This document shows, one piece after another, positions 35,801-48,800 of a stretch of DNA of 64,000 nt. Source of the stretch: Pempheris klunzingeri (Eukaryota; Chordata; Actinopteri; Acropomatiformes; Pempheridae); assembly GCF_042242105.1 (NCBI RefSeq), contig NC_092035.1, positions 8,845,477 through 8,909,476 of the forward strand. The letters are read 5' to 3'. The position numbers and the translations under genes were made by a program. Below the pieces are notes generated by a model. That model made no database searches. It saw nothing but the letters and a program-made list of their open reading frames with translations, and was not told where the DNA came from. The first letter of the stretch is position 1; each line of letters opens with the position of its first letter.

Positions 35801-38800
35801 GAACATCTTCATTAAACAACTAAAATATCAAATATCTGACACCTTCTTCTCCACCACCAGACACGCAACTCTTCAACACTGCCTGATAAGCCTCTTGTTT
35901 GTGTGTCAGGCCTGCAGCGCGTGATGGTGATTTAATTTCAGCACTTATCTTTATCATTGTCACAGTTGGGGGTCTGCGTTTATCAGAGGATAAAATAAAT
36001 TCAGATGGAAACAGAGATCAGTGTGCTGTGCTGTCACACACACACACACACACACACAATCAGATGCTGGGAGATGAAAAGCGTAAAATGAACCGACTTA
36101 CTTTGTAATGAACTGGGACACATTGAGTGTTGAATCCGTCGGGTCGGCTTGTATCTGCTGTAAAATCTTTCTTGTTCAAATATGTGAGCAATAGCAGAGG
36201 AAAACAAATGCTTTTTGCAGTCTGTGTGCTTTTCATACCGTAACACTCACAGCTGTCACTTGGATGCCCTGAAACTGAATTTTGTCAAAAGCTGTGTGAA
36301 GATTTATCTCCCAGCAGATGTGCAGTAAAGTGGCAGTAGATCATTTCTTTTTAAATCGCAGTTCTGTCTGTCACTTGGGAATTAAAGCGTTGAATAAACT
36401 ACCTGTGTGCCTTGAATCTTTATTCAACAGTGAGTGGAAATAATATCTCCCACCCTCTCTAAGACGTTATTAACAAACATAAAATGCTGCCAGTGTTTAC
36501 AGAAGGGGCTTCAGTATTCATCTAAGCACAGAGGAGATTAAGTTTTGGGAGCACACTTGTGTTGCTGGCAGTAGGACTTGGACCGACTCACTCATCTCTG
36601 AAAGTTTCTAATGCACAAGTTTGGTGCTCACGAACAAAGTTAAGTGTTAAAATCAGCAGTTTGCAGTCGGCTGTAAAATATCAACAGACATTTCTATTAA
36701 TATTCAAACTTCAAGTGCTGTGAGGTGTTTTTCCTTGCTTTGGTAATATGATTGGGAAATCAAGCAAAAAGATGTAGAATAAAGGCGAGGAACAATATAC
36801 TGTATGATATCTCAGAACCACAAAACTCCCAGCAAACACTGCCAGCGTATATTTAATTCAAAACTTTTCCATTTGCAGAATGTGAGCGCAAACACTGAGT
36901 AAGAGCTTTAGAGGTAGGTGAACGAGCAGAGGAGACAGAAACAGGAAGAAGTCCAGTGGTTACATATTTGAGCGTTACACTTCTCATCACTGTGCCAACG
37001 GGATGGGCGGTCGCGCAGTGCAAATTCAAGGCGCATTTCAATCAGCGCGCTGTATTTGCTCATCAGGCTTTGCACCACTTCAGCTCCTCGCTGCTCCCTC
37101 AGTAAATATCATGATGAGGAGAAAGTGAGCAGCTGGGAATTGCACATTTCAGATTCTGCAATTTCACCTTACTCATTTGAAAAACAAATTCATGAAATCT
37201 CATTCCCAAATCTAATTTGCTTCACAATGCTTAACTCCCTGATGATAAGAATAGATTAAATGGAGTCAAAGCAGATGTACAGCAATTGAGTACAAACCAG
37301 GAGACTGAATTTCCTCTTGAAGTTGCACAGCAGGAAATTACTTTAAAACTTGTAATGCTTTAGCAACGTTTAATTTTGTTCAGAAACACTTCAGAAGTTG
37401 AGAAGTAAGTTGTGACATCAGTATTTGTGATTAGCATTAGTAGCTTTCAGGAAGGATGATCTTTTTGTTTCTGTCTGATGATGTTGGGATGGATCATTTG
37501 GTGTGACATGACAAAAATAGTGTAAAAAATGACTTTATTTCCAAAAGCTTCACAGGCAGCCAACCAGCTGATGGAGCTGTTGCTCACGCCGCCATCACCT
37601 CATACTGCCGTTGTCATAATCAACCTGTGTGGGCTTGTTGAAAAAGTGGAAAACATCTTGTATCAATGTTTGCAGCCTGCACAGGTCACCTAGCAACACT
37701 GGGCTAAACTGCTGCCATTGTAAAGGTCCACCCAGAGGCCTTATGCTAGAGAAATCATCCATGTGTCAATATAAGTAGCAACATTACAAGCAGGTTATAC
37801 TAAACAGTGAGTAGAGCTTGTGCTTGTTTTCTGATAAATCATGTAAAATGTAAAAAGTCTGTTTCTTATGTAAATGTGCTGGTACAGATGAGTTTCTAAA
37901 CCCAAATGGTTTCCAGGACCTCTCAGCAGAAATCTGATGGTTGATCAGCCGCAGCCCTGATGGCAGCTACACTATGCGGCCCTGCACTCTGTCTCGTCCC
38001 TGTGGATCTCCTCTGCGGCTCTTTCCTGCAGAACCCACCAGGGCCACTGATGAGTTCTTTATTAAAAGACCGACCGCTTCTTCACGAGTGGGTCTGCTGC
38101 TCAGCGGGACGCCCCCACAGGCCTGGAGACAGCAGCCAGGAGAAGTGCACAGCAGTGGAAGCTAATCTGTGTGATTCTATTCCACAAAAGCTAAAATGGC
38201 ACAACAGTTTAGGAAAAAGCTACTTAAAGATCTTGTATAACTGGGTGGCTACATTTCTGTGTGTTTTTCCTTTTTTATTTAATAGGTTTTTTTTACATGT
38301 CTTATCACCCACTACACATGAACTCCAGATGCCAAAACAGTGGAGGTGAAAAGCACCAAAACATGCAAATCTGTGAGATGCTTAACTCCCACACAGCACC
38401 GGTTCTTCCTGTCTGTGACTCAGCCAATCTGCTGGCTCCGTTACACTGACTAACATCATTTGTGTGTGTCTCACAAAGGTGCCTGACACACACGCACACA
38501 CACACACACGAGCACATATAGCTCTCTCCCTCTGGCTTAATCCCGATTCGTTTGTCTTCCAGAGAACAAGCCACTGTGACGACTCTTAAGAGACGTGCCT
38601 GCTTTTGTTAGACCTCCATCCTCTGCCTGGCACAGGAAAATCTGCCATTTTACTGCCTCGAAACTCCAAAACAAAACATGCAAAACAAAAGAAAGCCACA
38701 GAGAGCCTGAAGCATCGGTCTGGTTGCTTTTATCCCGAAAAGACTGCAGCTGGACTTGAAAGTGATTGCAGACACATTAGAACTTGTACATTCACTTATT

Positions 38801-40680
38801 ATGGATGACAATACTGACAACTCAACTGTGTCTCTGCTTCTTAATTGTGTCCTTTGGTCCAAGAGAGTTATAGTTTATCGCTGTCTGCTCCTTTCACCGC
38901 CAGCCTCTGCCACCATGTGAGCATAGATTCAGTTCTGCTTCAGTTTCTCACTGGTGTCGGCTGCACTTTTAACGTTTGAGCTTAATGTGCTCAGAAACTA
39001 CAAGGGCCTAAAGAGATTTTTGAACTGCCAAAACATGGCTGCAGGCCAAAAAGATACAATTTTCTTCTAATTATTTACAAAAGCAATGGGTTGTTTAATG
39101 GGACTTCGTAGTTTATGTCTGCGTGTCTTGAAATAATCAAATTATATCAAAATCAATTCCAAAAACATTTTACATTGCGTCACCGCGGAACAAAAGCTCC
39201 TTTGAGAGCTTGGGAGATAAGATTTAGCAATCCCTCCTAAGGCTGCACGCTGCAAGCATCAATAACAAAGCAACACATTTACTGCAAATGCTACATCTGG
39301 TGCTAATGTGTGGATTATGGGACAATGGGTCCCTGGGCACAAATGTGTGTCACTTTGAGTCCTTCTGTATCTTTTTCTGTGCTGTTTTGCAGGTTAATCA
39401 TCACACTAAAGTTTAGTGCAAAACCTCCCAGGCATGATAAACAGTGAAGATGTGCTTCCGACATGGGGAGTTCAACAATAGCGTAGCCTACAGTAGAAGA
39501 TGTGGTTTAGGGATAAAAGCCTAAAAACATGGTGCTCAACACACTGCATTCCTCCAGTTAGACACATGATGTGAACAGCGTGTACTCTAGCAGAGATGAG
39601 GTGGCAAACAGGTTTTTCATGGAAAAGCTTCAACACAGTCATCCGTCCTCACATGAGGAGAAACTGTACACGAGGACAAACACACAAACAGTGACATTTC
39701 AGGTCCTTCCAATGACACTGTCTGCAGTAACCGAAGGGCAAAATGTGTGTGTATGTGAGTGTTTGTATGTATGTAACTGCGTGTCTGCGTGTGAGGAGAG
39801 GAGGACGTCATGTTTACACAATCTGACAAGCAAATCTATAGTGGAGGAAAAATGCTCAGCCACTGGAGTAAAAGACTGCGGCTTCAGAATTTGAAAAGAT
39901 AAGTCTTCTAGAAAACTCACCCCAGATATGACATATCTGGGTCTCCACCAGCGTGGAAAAATTGTCTCAGACTCGTACAAGTGAAGTCACAACAACTCTA
40001 TTTCAGCGTCAGTGAGTCACTTGTGTTCAGGATTTCAGGTTTAAATTAGTCAAGCTGCTCCTGCTGCGTCGGATGATTTCACAAATAAACATGTTGACTA
40101 TTTTTAGACACAGCACAGGTATATCCATTTTCTAAAAACTTAGACTTGACTTACTATTTTCGCTTTGTTTAGTAAAAGGTTTACATTTACAACATCCCAG
40201 ATCAAAAAATGTATGAATTGAATGAATTATTTGGGGTCTGGATTTGGACGTAGAGTCAAAGTTGGGCCTGAGCTGCATGATTTAAAGGCCAATTTGAACC
40301 CAGTTTTGGTTCTGGCGCCTGTTTCTTGCTGCTCTCTGAGAAATATGGAAGTCATTTTATCATGTATGTACAGCAGTACAGGATTTAAGTTTCTTACCAC
40401 CTGATAAAGCATCACACAAGCGCAACAAATAGCATTTTTTTCTTTCTAAAATCTTGATAAATCTGAACATAATACTGTAAGAACTGGATAATGAGGGAAA
40501 TCTGACCAGCGTGCCTCTAAACTGTGGTTTCCCATATGACCCTGATATTACATTCCCATTGTATTTTACACACGAGGACATTTATAATATAAGTCAGTAA
40601 AAAGACAGGCAGGACACAATCAAGGTCAAAAAAATACTCAAGTCATGAGTCCAATACTGGATTATGTTCATGCTAACAAT
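35801..40680. other. Gene desert block
   Basis: No gene is seen. A (CA)12 run is at 36035-36058 and a shorter CA tract near 38490-38508. The open frame at 37960-38349 has no flanking splice sites of note and no recognisable domain. Confidence 0.5.
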
Positions 40681-40689
40681 TCTTAGGAA

Positions 40690-40865
40690 ACGATCTGTGG
40701 CAAATAGACTCCGTTTCAGGCCTCGTTGGGACTAGGCGACTAAACACTTGATTAAGGTTAGGGAAGGCTCTTGATTACAGTTAATGTAGGGGCAAGCATT
40801 CACTGGCTTAGGGTTAGATCCCTCCCTCTCCCCCCGGCTTTGAACCCTGGCACTGGACGTAAATA
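40690..40865 (+). repeat. Dispersed repeat fragment with AAGGTTAGGGAAGG core
   Basis: AAACACTTGATTAAGGTTAG followed by GGTTAGATCCC... and a CT-rich CCCCGGCTTTGAACCC end resembles another common percomorph repeat. The GGTTAGGG pieces are not a telomere array, as they are not tandem. Confidence 0.35.
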
Positions 40866-43800
40866 GCAAGATGAAGAATAGTTTGGTTTTCTAAAGTAAA
40901 ACTCAGGTCTGCTCTGTTCTAACGCCCACCAAACACATCGAAAACACCCTCAAACTGTATTCCCCTCTGTCCTCTTGCTTATTCAACTCTGCTATTGCAC
41001 ACTTTTCCAACATGTCAGCAAGTTTCCCCGTCGCCGCTCCATCGAGAGTCACTTGAAAGGAGCGACTGAATGCGACTTTGCCTGCTAAGCCTCTGGATAG
41101 ACTCCCACTGCCATCCTCTGGCTATCACATAGAGAGAGAGAAAGAGAGCCCCCCCCCCACCCAGCCTCAGCAGTGTGTAGGAAGTGTGTGGAAAACACAC
41201 AGGAGATAATAACTAACGTGTCAAACCTGGAGTGAGATCAAAGCCGCCCGGCTGACAAGAAGCCTTCTTACCAACACTGCAGCAGTAGGTTGGGGAGGAA
41301 GAATTTACATGTTATGCAATGTGTTGGCTGTCGTGTCAACGCTCAAAACATCCCCAAAAGTTCTCAATGAAGTGTTCCCTTTACCCTTGTGTTGAACCTA
41401 AAAATCCTTCCACACCACTAATTCAGCATTGTGTAGAAACAAAGACTGAATCCCACATATGCCTGCAATAGTATTATGGGATATTATTTCCAAAAGCCAC
41501 TTGCAGCAGTGCAGGAGTTCGCCGTTGAAGGATCTCCTACGATCGTACAGAAGGATCCCTAAAAGCAATTAAATGCTTTTCTCTTCTACAACTGAAGACT
41601 AATTGTGTTTTCATCAGCGGCGAGACGCACCTGCAGTGTTTTTTAATGAGTCATTTTCCAGAGGCGCTATTAAAGAGGCTGATCCGTGGAGCCTCTTCAT
41701 GTTGGGCTCCTCACTCCCACGTGACTTTCAGCAGAGAGTGTGAGGACGGTAAAGTGTGGAGGTAGCGGGATGGAGGAATGACAGCACGCCAGATTCTTTC
41801 TTTTTCACTTTCATGCTTGTCCCACTTCATCCGAGTTAAGTTTTTGTGTGACGGTTTCAAGAGTATCCTTTAAAAGTAATGTTGTGCCGTAGCAACTTCT
41901 AGCTTCTTCCTATTTCCACGTTTTTATTAAACTTAAATGTATTCACTATCAATCCTTGGTACACTGGATTCCCGACAATGAAGTGACAGACATCTGCTGC
42001 TGAAAGAAGCCACTAGAAAACTGTGCTGGACAGTCAGTCAGGTCCTTTGTAATGTATTATTGAAGCTTTTTCAGTAACAAGTCAGAGATGATAAATTACA
42101 GTAACTGTTCCTAATAACACTTTGACCATTTGGGGGGTCGAACCTTTTTGCTGTCTTGCAGGGTGTTAAATGGATGACTGATTTTAGTTTGGTCTATCGT
42201 TTCACTTTTTCAGTGTTTTTTAATGTTTATCAATGAGCGACTGAAGACATTTCTCAAGCGCCTTGCCTTACACTGCACATGATGTGCAATTATCTTTACA
42301 AAGCCAGTCTAATCAATATTTAATGGAATTTTTTTAACAGTGCTTTAAGCGAACACACTTTTCAAAAGGTCAAAATACATAAAAAATGGAGCAAAAAACA
42401 AGCTGAACTGAGGCACAATAAAACTAAAGTTATTGCGAGAAGGAGAGTCAGCACAGGCACACTGTTTTCTCAAAGATCACAACAGAAAAATGAGGTCATT
42501 AATCAAACGTCAGAGGTGGAAACATATACTCCTGCAGCTCATGTGTGAAGTTTTTTACCTGAGATTGTTCATATCTGCTCATCAGTATTCTTTGATTTGT
42601 ATGTTACCTGTCCGTTGGTGCAGTCAGTCAGGCTCCAACAAAGACTTATGTTGTAAATTAGTTCAGTAAATTCACACATTTTTGTCCATTTTGTTATGTT
42701 TAACATGACTCACAATGTACGAGGAATTCCTGCATGAACAAAGTGAATTCAACGAGAATTTGTACTAGCGTACTGATATTTTCTCATTTCTAACACTTCA
42801 CACAAGTTTAATTTAAACAAATCAGCACTAATTCATCAATAAGTCTCTCTGTTTAAGATATCTGTATGAAACCAGCATGAAATATAGAGCAACATTTTGA
42901 ATAAATGAAATATAATTAATGAAATAAAGGTCTCTAAAGGTATGCATAAAAATCTTGTTATTACAGCAGTTTGGCAGGTATGTAACATCACCCCCTGAAG
43001 CTAGAGGAGAAGAAAAAGGTTTCAGAGAGAAAATACTTCATTAATATGTCATCAAATGTATTATAAACACCCCCTCTCCTCTCTGTTTCTCTATTCTCAC
43101 CCTTCCTTTACATCCCCTTTGAACTCGGCCAGTTTTCAATCCCAGCTGAGAGGAAGGAAAGAGGAGAGTGGGGGAGGAGGAGGATGGGAGGGACGGCGGT
43201 GGGGGAGACACTTCCTGCGAAATCTCCAGCAGCTAAGCATCAGAGAGGAGGTGAGCTCCTTCACTCAGGACACACACACACAGTCCCGAAACACATTCCC
43301 CGTCCACAACAGGGGTCTTAAAGGTACAAGTCCAGTCTGTGGGAGGTTGTCCTGCTAAACACATGGACACCAAAAGTACTAATTCTTTTTTAGTTTATCA
43401 TTCGATTCAGTGGCAGCAAGATGAAACAGGAAATATGTTGCCCTATGTTGAATCAAAATAAAAGTTCATATGTGACCATGAATGCTTCTCTGGAGAAGTG
43501 TTATACTAAGCAGGTAATGTGTCCTGGTTTACTCTCAAACTAGTGTTTCTGCTGTCTGTGTTTATTTGCCCCATAGAGCCATGTTTGTGAAATCCCCCCT
43601 GACAGATCACGCGTAGATCAATGATCACCGATTTTTCGGTCAAGATCAAATATTTTCACCTAGCGCGAATTTGTTTGATTGCCTCTTTCCATTCAAAAAA
43701 GTTATGCTCTGTCTGACCATGTGGTGACCTGCATTCTTTCTAAAGGCTATGCTACGTGTGCTATGATTTAGTCACCAAGTCAGTTTCTGTTGCACTTTGT

Positions 43801-44336
43801 CTAAATCTTTATGTTTCCAGTCCCATTTTGCCAGGTTGTTATATGTGCAAATTGAAAATAAGCATGAAAACAGCTCAACTCTTCACATCCACACCAATAA
43901 GTTTCCATAAAGTCTTCCTTTCATTACCTTCTTGCACTTCCTACCAATTAAAGGGGCATTTTGAAAGTATAATGCCAGACTGGATTAATATTTTAGTGAG
44001 GATTTCTCACATTTCTTTAAGCCCCTTTATGCATTACGTGCCTCTATAAACCCAACGTTTTTTAGAGCATCACTGCCAGAGGAGGATTACACTTGTACTG
44101 TAAATGATTCATTTTAGTATTCATTGTTATCTATTGCAGCAAATGCTTTTCTGATTGTTATCTGATGAAGAAATTATTCTTGTCATTAGATGAATGGTGT
44201 GTTTTTTTTCTGCAGTGCACAAATATTGATCATGTGCTTCAGTAAAAGATAAAATGAGTCCAGGCAAGATGTGGTCAAACTGCTGTCATCTGATACAGGA
44301 GATTAGTTGGAGGAAGTAGCTGTATTGATTCTCCTA

Positions 44337-44396
<60 letters not shown>

Positions 44397-45600
44397 TGAG
44401 AGAGAGTTTTTCCATGCAGTATTTACTTGGGTGTATAAAGTATCTTCCTTCAACACAACACTGAACCGTCATTTGCAATAACACTTCAGATAACTCACTG
44501 ATTCATACAGATCAGCGGCAGAATGTCTGAACAAATACGTTTGCTTTACACACATTTTAGTTTGCAAAAGCACACAGTGCGAATGTTTTTTGGGGAGCGT
44601 TATGCCATCAGAGTGGACAAGGCCGACATAACAAATAAAACTAAACAAGTACTAAGGAGAACAGACACTAAGGAGATTTATATTGATTTCCTCTCAAGAA
44701 TACATTTTAAATTTCAGTTTGACTTAATACTGTACAACCTTTATCAATTACAAAGGTCTTTGTCAACACTAAATTAAATTCATTGGAACTCAAAGTTTTT
44801 TTCAAAGCTTATTTGAATGCAAGCAGGACCTTGGTTACACTCTTGTCTCATAAGTCATTTGCTTTGGCTCTGCAGTGTCTAATATGGCATTTTGTAACTT
44901 GTCAAAGCTTCACCACTTGCATTGTAAACAAAAGATTAAGCTGGCTTTTTGTTCAATAATTAACTAAGTTGCACAAGCTGTTTCTGTCAGGAATACATTT
45001 AATCTTATTACTACATAGAATCTAAATTAAAGAATCAAAACCAATCTGATTTTCTGTCTTATGTTTATTTGATTCAGTATATTGGAGAACATGCCACTTG
45101 TCACTCACTCCATTCAGGCCAATTTACAGGGTGAACTCATGGATCAATGCTGAATATGGGATGATTTTTTTTTTTTAATCCAATCCACAAGGTCATGTAT
45201 GAGTGCCCTCCATGAACCAAAAGCTTTACATGGATCAATGCAAAGTCAGTGTGGATGACTGCTGGGTTACATGGTCTCTTTTGATCCATTATTAATAATG
45301 CTGAGGCACTGTACCGCTCTTGGTATGTTTTGAGTGTTTGTGTGTGTGAGAGAGGTTCCTCAGAGGATTTGTTCTTGTGCACACAGCATATATTACTGGC
45401 AGTAGCCACGAGAAAAATTGTCCTTGGCAAATTTCCTGGAAAAAGTTGTGTCATCATTTTGGCTTGTGGTTGTTGATTAATGTTGCAGCTATTAAAGCCC
45501 CCCACCCCAACCAAAAATCCCCTTTTTGTACTTGTGGGTCATCATAATCATTTTTTATCAGCAGGTTACAATTAATATATATTTATTCTTCTATTCTTAT
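40866..45600. other. Gene desert block
   Basis: No gene is seen. Compound microsatellite at 44339-44396. A C-run lies near 41150-41158 and a purine-rich G/A tract at about 43155-43210. The small open frames show no domains. Confidence 0.5.
44339..44396. repeat. Compound microsatellite (TG)n(GA)n
   Basis: About 21 TG units followed by about 7 GA units with one T interruption. Likely polymorphic. Confidence 0.95.
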
Positions 45601-45603
45601 ATA

Positions 45604-45814
45604 CACTGTTGCCCATAAAGTTGGAATAAAATGTTTTTTACCTCTTCTCATGAAATGATTGTGACAATGTGATTTATTCTTGATAAATAAAGTGTATTCT
45701 TCTCAACTTTATTGCTCAAACTCTTCCAAACATATCACAGTGAAACTTAAACCACAATTAACTTAACAAAATTGGGGGTATTGAACAATTATTCCAACTT
45801 TATGGACAACAGTG
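45604..45814. mobile_element. Tc1/mariner-type MITE with near-perfect terminal inverted repeats
   Basis: The 211-bp element begins CACTGTTGCCCATAAAGTTG and ends with its reverse complement, differing by one base over about 26 positions. TA lies immediately outside each end (45602-45603 and 45815-45816), as expected for a TA target-site duplication. The interior is AT-rich and non-coding, so it is a non-autonomous derivative mobilised in trans. Conservation of both ends suggests fairly recent insertion. Confidence 0.9.
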
Positions 45815-45816
45815 TA

Positions 45817-48800
45817 GATTACATCTTGTGACGATTTCACAAACTTCTATGGGTCGTTGATTTCCACTGACATTGTCTCTGCGATGGTGACACCACAGAA
45901 TATGACATTAAGAAGTCGTCAGTGGTCGTATCCAGAATGGGGCTTATAAAATAACCCTGACATATAATGGAGTTTGCTGCTTGGCTTTGAAAGTAATGCT
46001 AGTTTACAATAGTACACTAATTTGCCACAGACGATGTTTAGCACACGGCTAATTCCACATTTTGTACCCATGTTACTGCTAGTTAGTTTGGAGAGTCTCT
46101 GCTCCTCTAAAAAGGAAATGGTGAATCTGGAAATAAAAACAGCAGTACAGCGTACAGCAAATGACACCATACACCCAAGGACACAAGGTAACAACACAAA
46201 AAGGCATTTTTCATTTAATGGGACCATTAAGAGTTCTCTTTTGAATGTCTGACATGAAAGCAGCACAGGGCAATTTCACATACTGGCAGCTGCAAATGGA
46301 AGCAAGAGAGAAGTGCTTCAGATGTAATGGGTTTGGCCACCTGAAACCCAACAGTGTGACTTCAGGTAACTGTACTTGGTACGCTCCCATTAACCAGTAC
46401 AGTAACTAAAGCACACTTGAGGAACAGTCAGGGCAGAAGGTCTAATGTGGCTTCAGCTTTCTCAGAGAGGAGACCTTTTGATTCCTGTAGGCTTCATTCA
46501 ACATTCATCACAGAAAGTTGTCAATTAGTCTGGTTTTTTTAAGATTCTCAAAGCTCTTCGAGACAATCTCACACTTCGGTGGCCCCAAGGTGTCTGCCAG
46601 AAGAAACCATTTGAATTTCTGGAGATTCATTACCCAGAAATCATGCAATATTAAGTCAAAAATCTCATATTAAATGCTCAGATTTCTTCTTTGTGGCCTG
46701 AGGGAGTAAAGATGGCAAAGTATTTTACAGCTGGATCAGCCTTTGTTGGACAATTTTGCATGGAGGGGATGTTTTACAGTAAGGTTTCTTTTGTTGCTTT
46801 TTCTGGGTGGAGACCATTTCCATCAGAATCCATATCCATCACTTAATCTTAACAAACATCCAAATGTTGCTGTAAAACTCCTTCAAAAAATGACCTAGGC
46901 TAGATCTGTCAGGAGTTTTTAAAATACCTGATTAGCTGATGGCGGATGTTCTAAAATGCTGTTGGGATTTTTCATTGGGATATTTCTTAATTTTCCAGAT
47001 GGTGAGGAAATCCCAAGAGTTTGCCTTGAAATATGCAGAATGACAATGGAAGTACAGTGTTCCCCTTGTTTAATTGAGTTTCGGATTTTGGACCCCCACC
47101 TCATGGGGACTTTGAGTCATCCATAACCTCACTGAGGTTTAATTGCTTTTGGCTGTTGAGCACCTCTGGGAGAAAACTGGCAGCTGTACAGGATTCCTGT
47201 GTTAGGAGGTACTCAGGCACACTTTCACTGAACTAAAAGGCTTTATTATGCTCATCATGCAGAGAATCAGTCGACTGTCAAATAAAGTGTACCATGGATA
47301 TACCATTCATAGTGTGTGGGAGTGCTACTAGTATCTCTTTAATCATATAGGAGAGTCAAACGTGTTCATTTGAACCATTTTAAGAGTCCAGTCAAACCCT
47401 GCCGCTCCCGCCGTTCTCTACTGTGTGCAACGACAAATTAACAAGACAATGATATTATATTTTCATCCCCCATAATCCATCATGATTACACAGAAGAAAA
47501 GCTATGTGCAGTATAAAGTCTGAACAAATGTCATCTTGCTCACAAATTCCCTTTATTCTGAGAGGAACTGCTGCTTGAAAAAAAGAAGCTGCTGCTCTCC
47601 TTTGTGTGCCGTGTTAAAAGAGGAGCCTTGATTTTTTTTTCTTTTCTTTTTTTCAATGGCTAGCCAACTTTTCTCTGCAGCAGAGGTATCTCCTCACATG
47701 CACAAAGGGGTCTGCAGTTTTTCTATTCCACCTTGATCCGAATGAGCACATTCATTAAAAACAAACTTGTAACGGTTTGGTGAAGCGAGAGCAAAGATGC
47801 ACTCTGGTGTCCTCTCAGCTCAGCTCTGGCATTCTCTGTATGTGAATGTTTCTAATAAGGTTTCTAATAATAGGGTTCCTCCATCTGTGATCCATCCTCA
47901 ATCTTTGGCTTTGCTCAGAGATGACTGATAGGTGAAGAGTCAGTAGGCTGCACACAGCTGATAAGCCAAGTCTGCACAACCCTGTGGACTCACCTCTAAT
48001 CTCCACACACAGTTTGATTCCAGAGGTTTCCGTGTGTTTGTGTGTATGTGTGTGTCAGCCCACCTAACCTTGACTGTTTCTTTTTTTTTCTCCTTCTCCA
48101 TGCTGACGAGATATTATCTAGCTGGCTTAAAGTGGGAGAGTATAGACAGAGCTACTGGATGAACACTTTGACCCATCGCAGTGTTTTATGATCAAACAAC
48201 TGCAATGGCTTCAGAAGAAATCTTTAATGCGAGTTGATTAGCGGAGCTTGCGTCAGCCCTGCTGATGGAACAGATCAATGCATTTATTGTTAACCAAGTG
48301 TTCTAAAGTATAGAAATAACAATAGTGAAAAAAATCAGTTCCATGGCTTCAACATGTTGTTACCACCTACATTTAAAAGCAGCTTTCAGAGCAAAGAAAA
48401 CCTCCATCGGATCAGACAATGAAAGCTAATGAAGTCCACGTTTATTACCATAGCCTGATAACATGAAGTATGTCTCAAAGGTGAAAAAATACATAAATAA
48501 AAAGATATTACTAAACGGCGTTGCTGAATACTCGATCCTGATCCTCAATTATGGCATTATACCACAGAATGCTGTTGTTGATTTCTTTTGTGCAAAGCTG
48601 TGTAATACGCGGGATAATGTACAGCGGAGAGGCCATGCAAAAGCATGAATGAATGTAATAAAATCACAGCACCCTGTGAAGAATTGCAAAGGAAGACAGC
48701 AGAAGATATGAAGGACTCAGATCTTAACAATTGTCTTCAGGTCGTTTCTGTCCCTGATGTCTCCAATCACAATTATTAGTTTGTTAAAATCTTTTCTAAG

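Noticed and set aside
37960..38349. 129-codon open frame in the desert
   Set aside because: A second overlapping frame of similar quality and no recognisable motif; chance length for this composition.
40690..40865. GGTTAGGG-like pieces as an interstitial telomere
   Set aside because: The units are not tandem; they sit in a known dispersed-repeat context.
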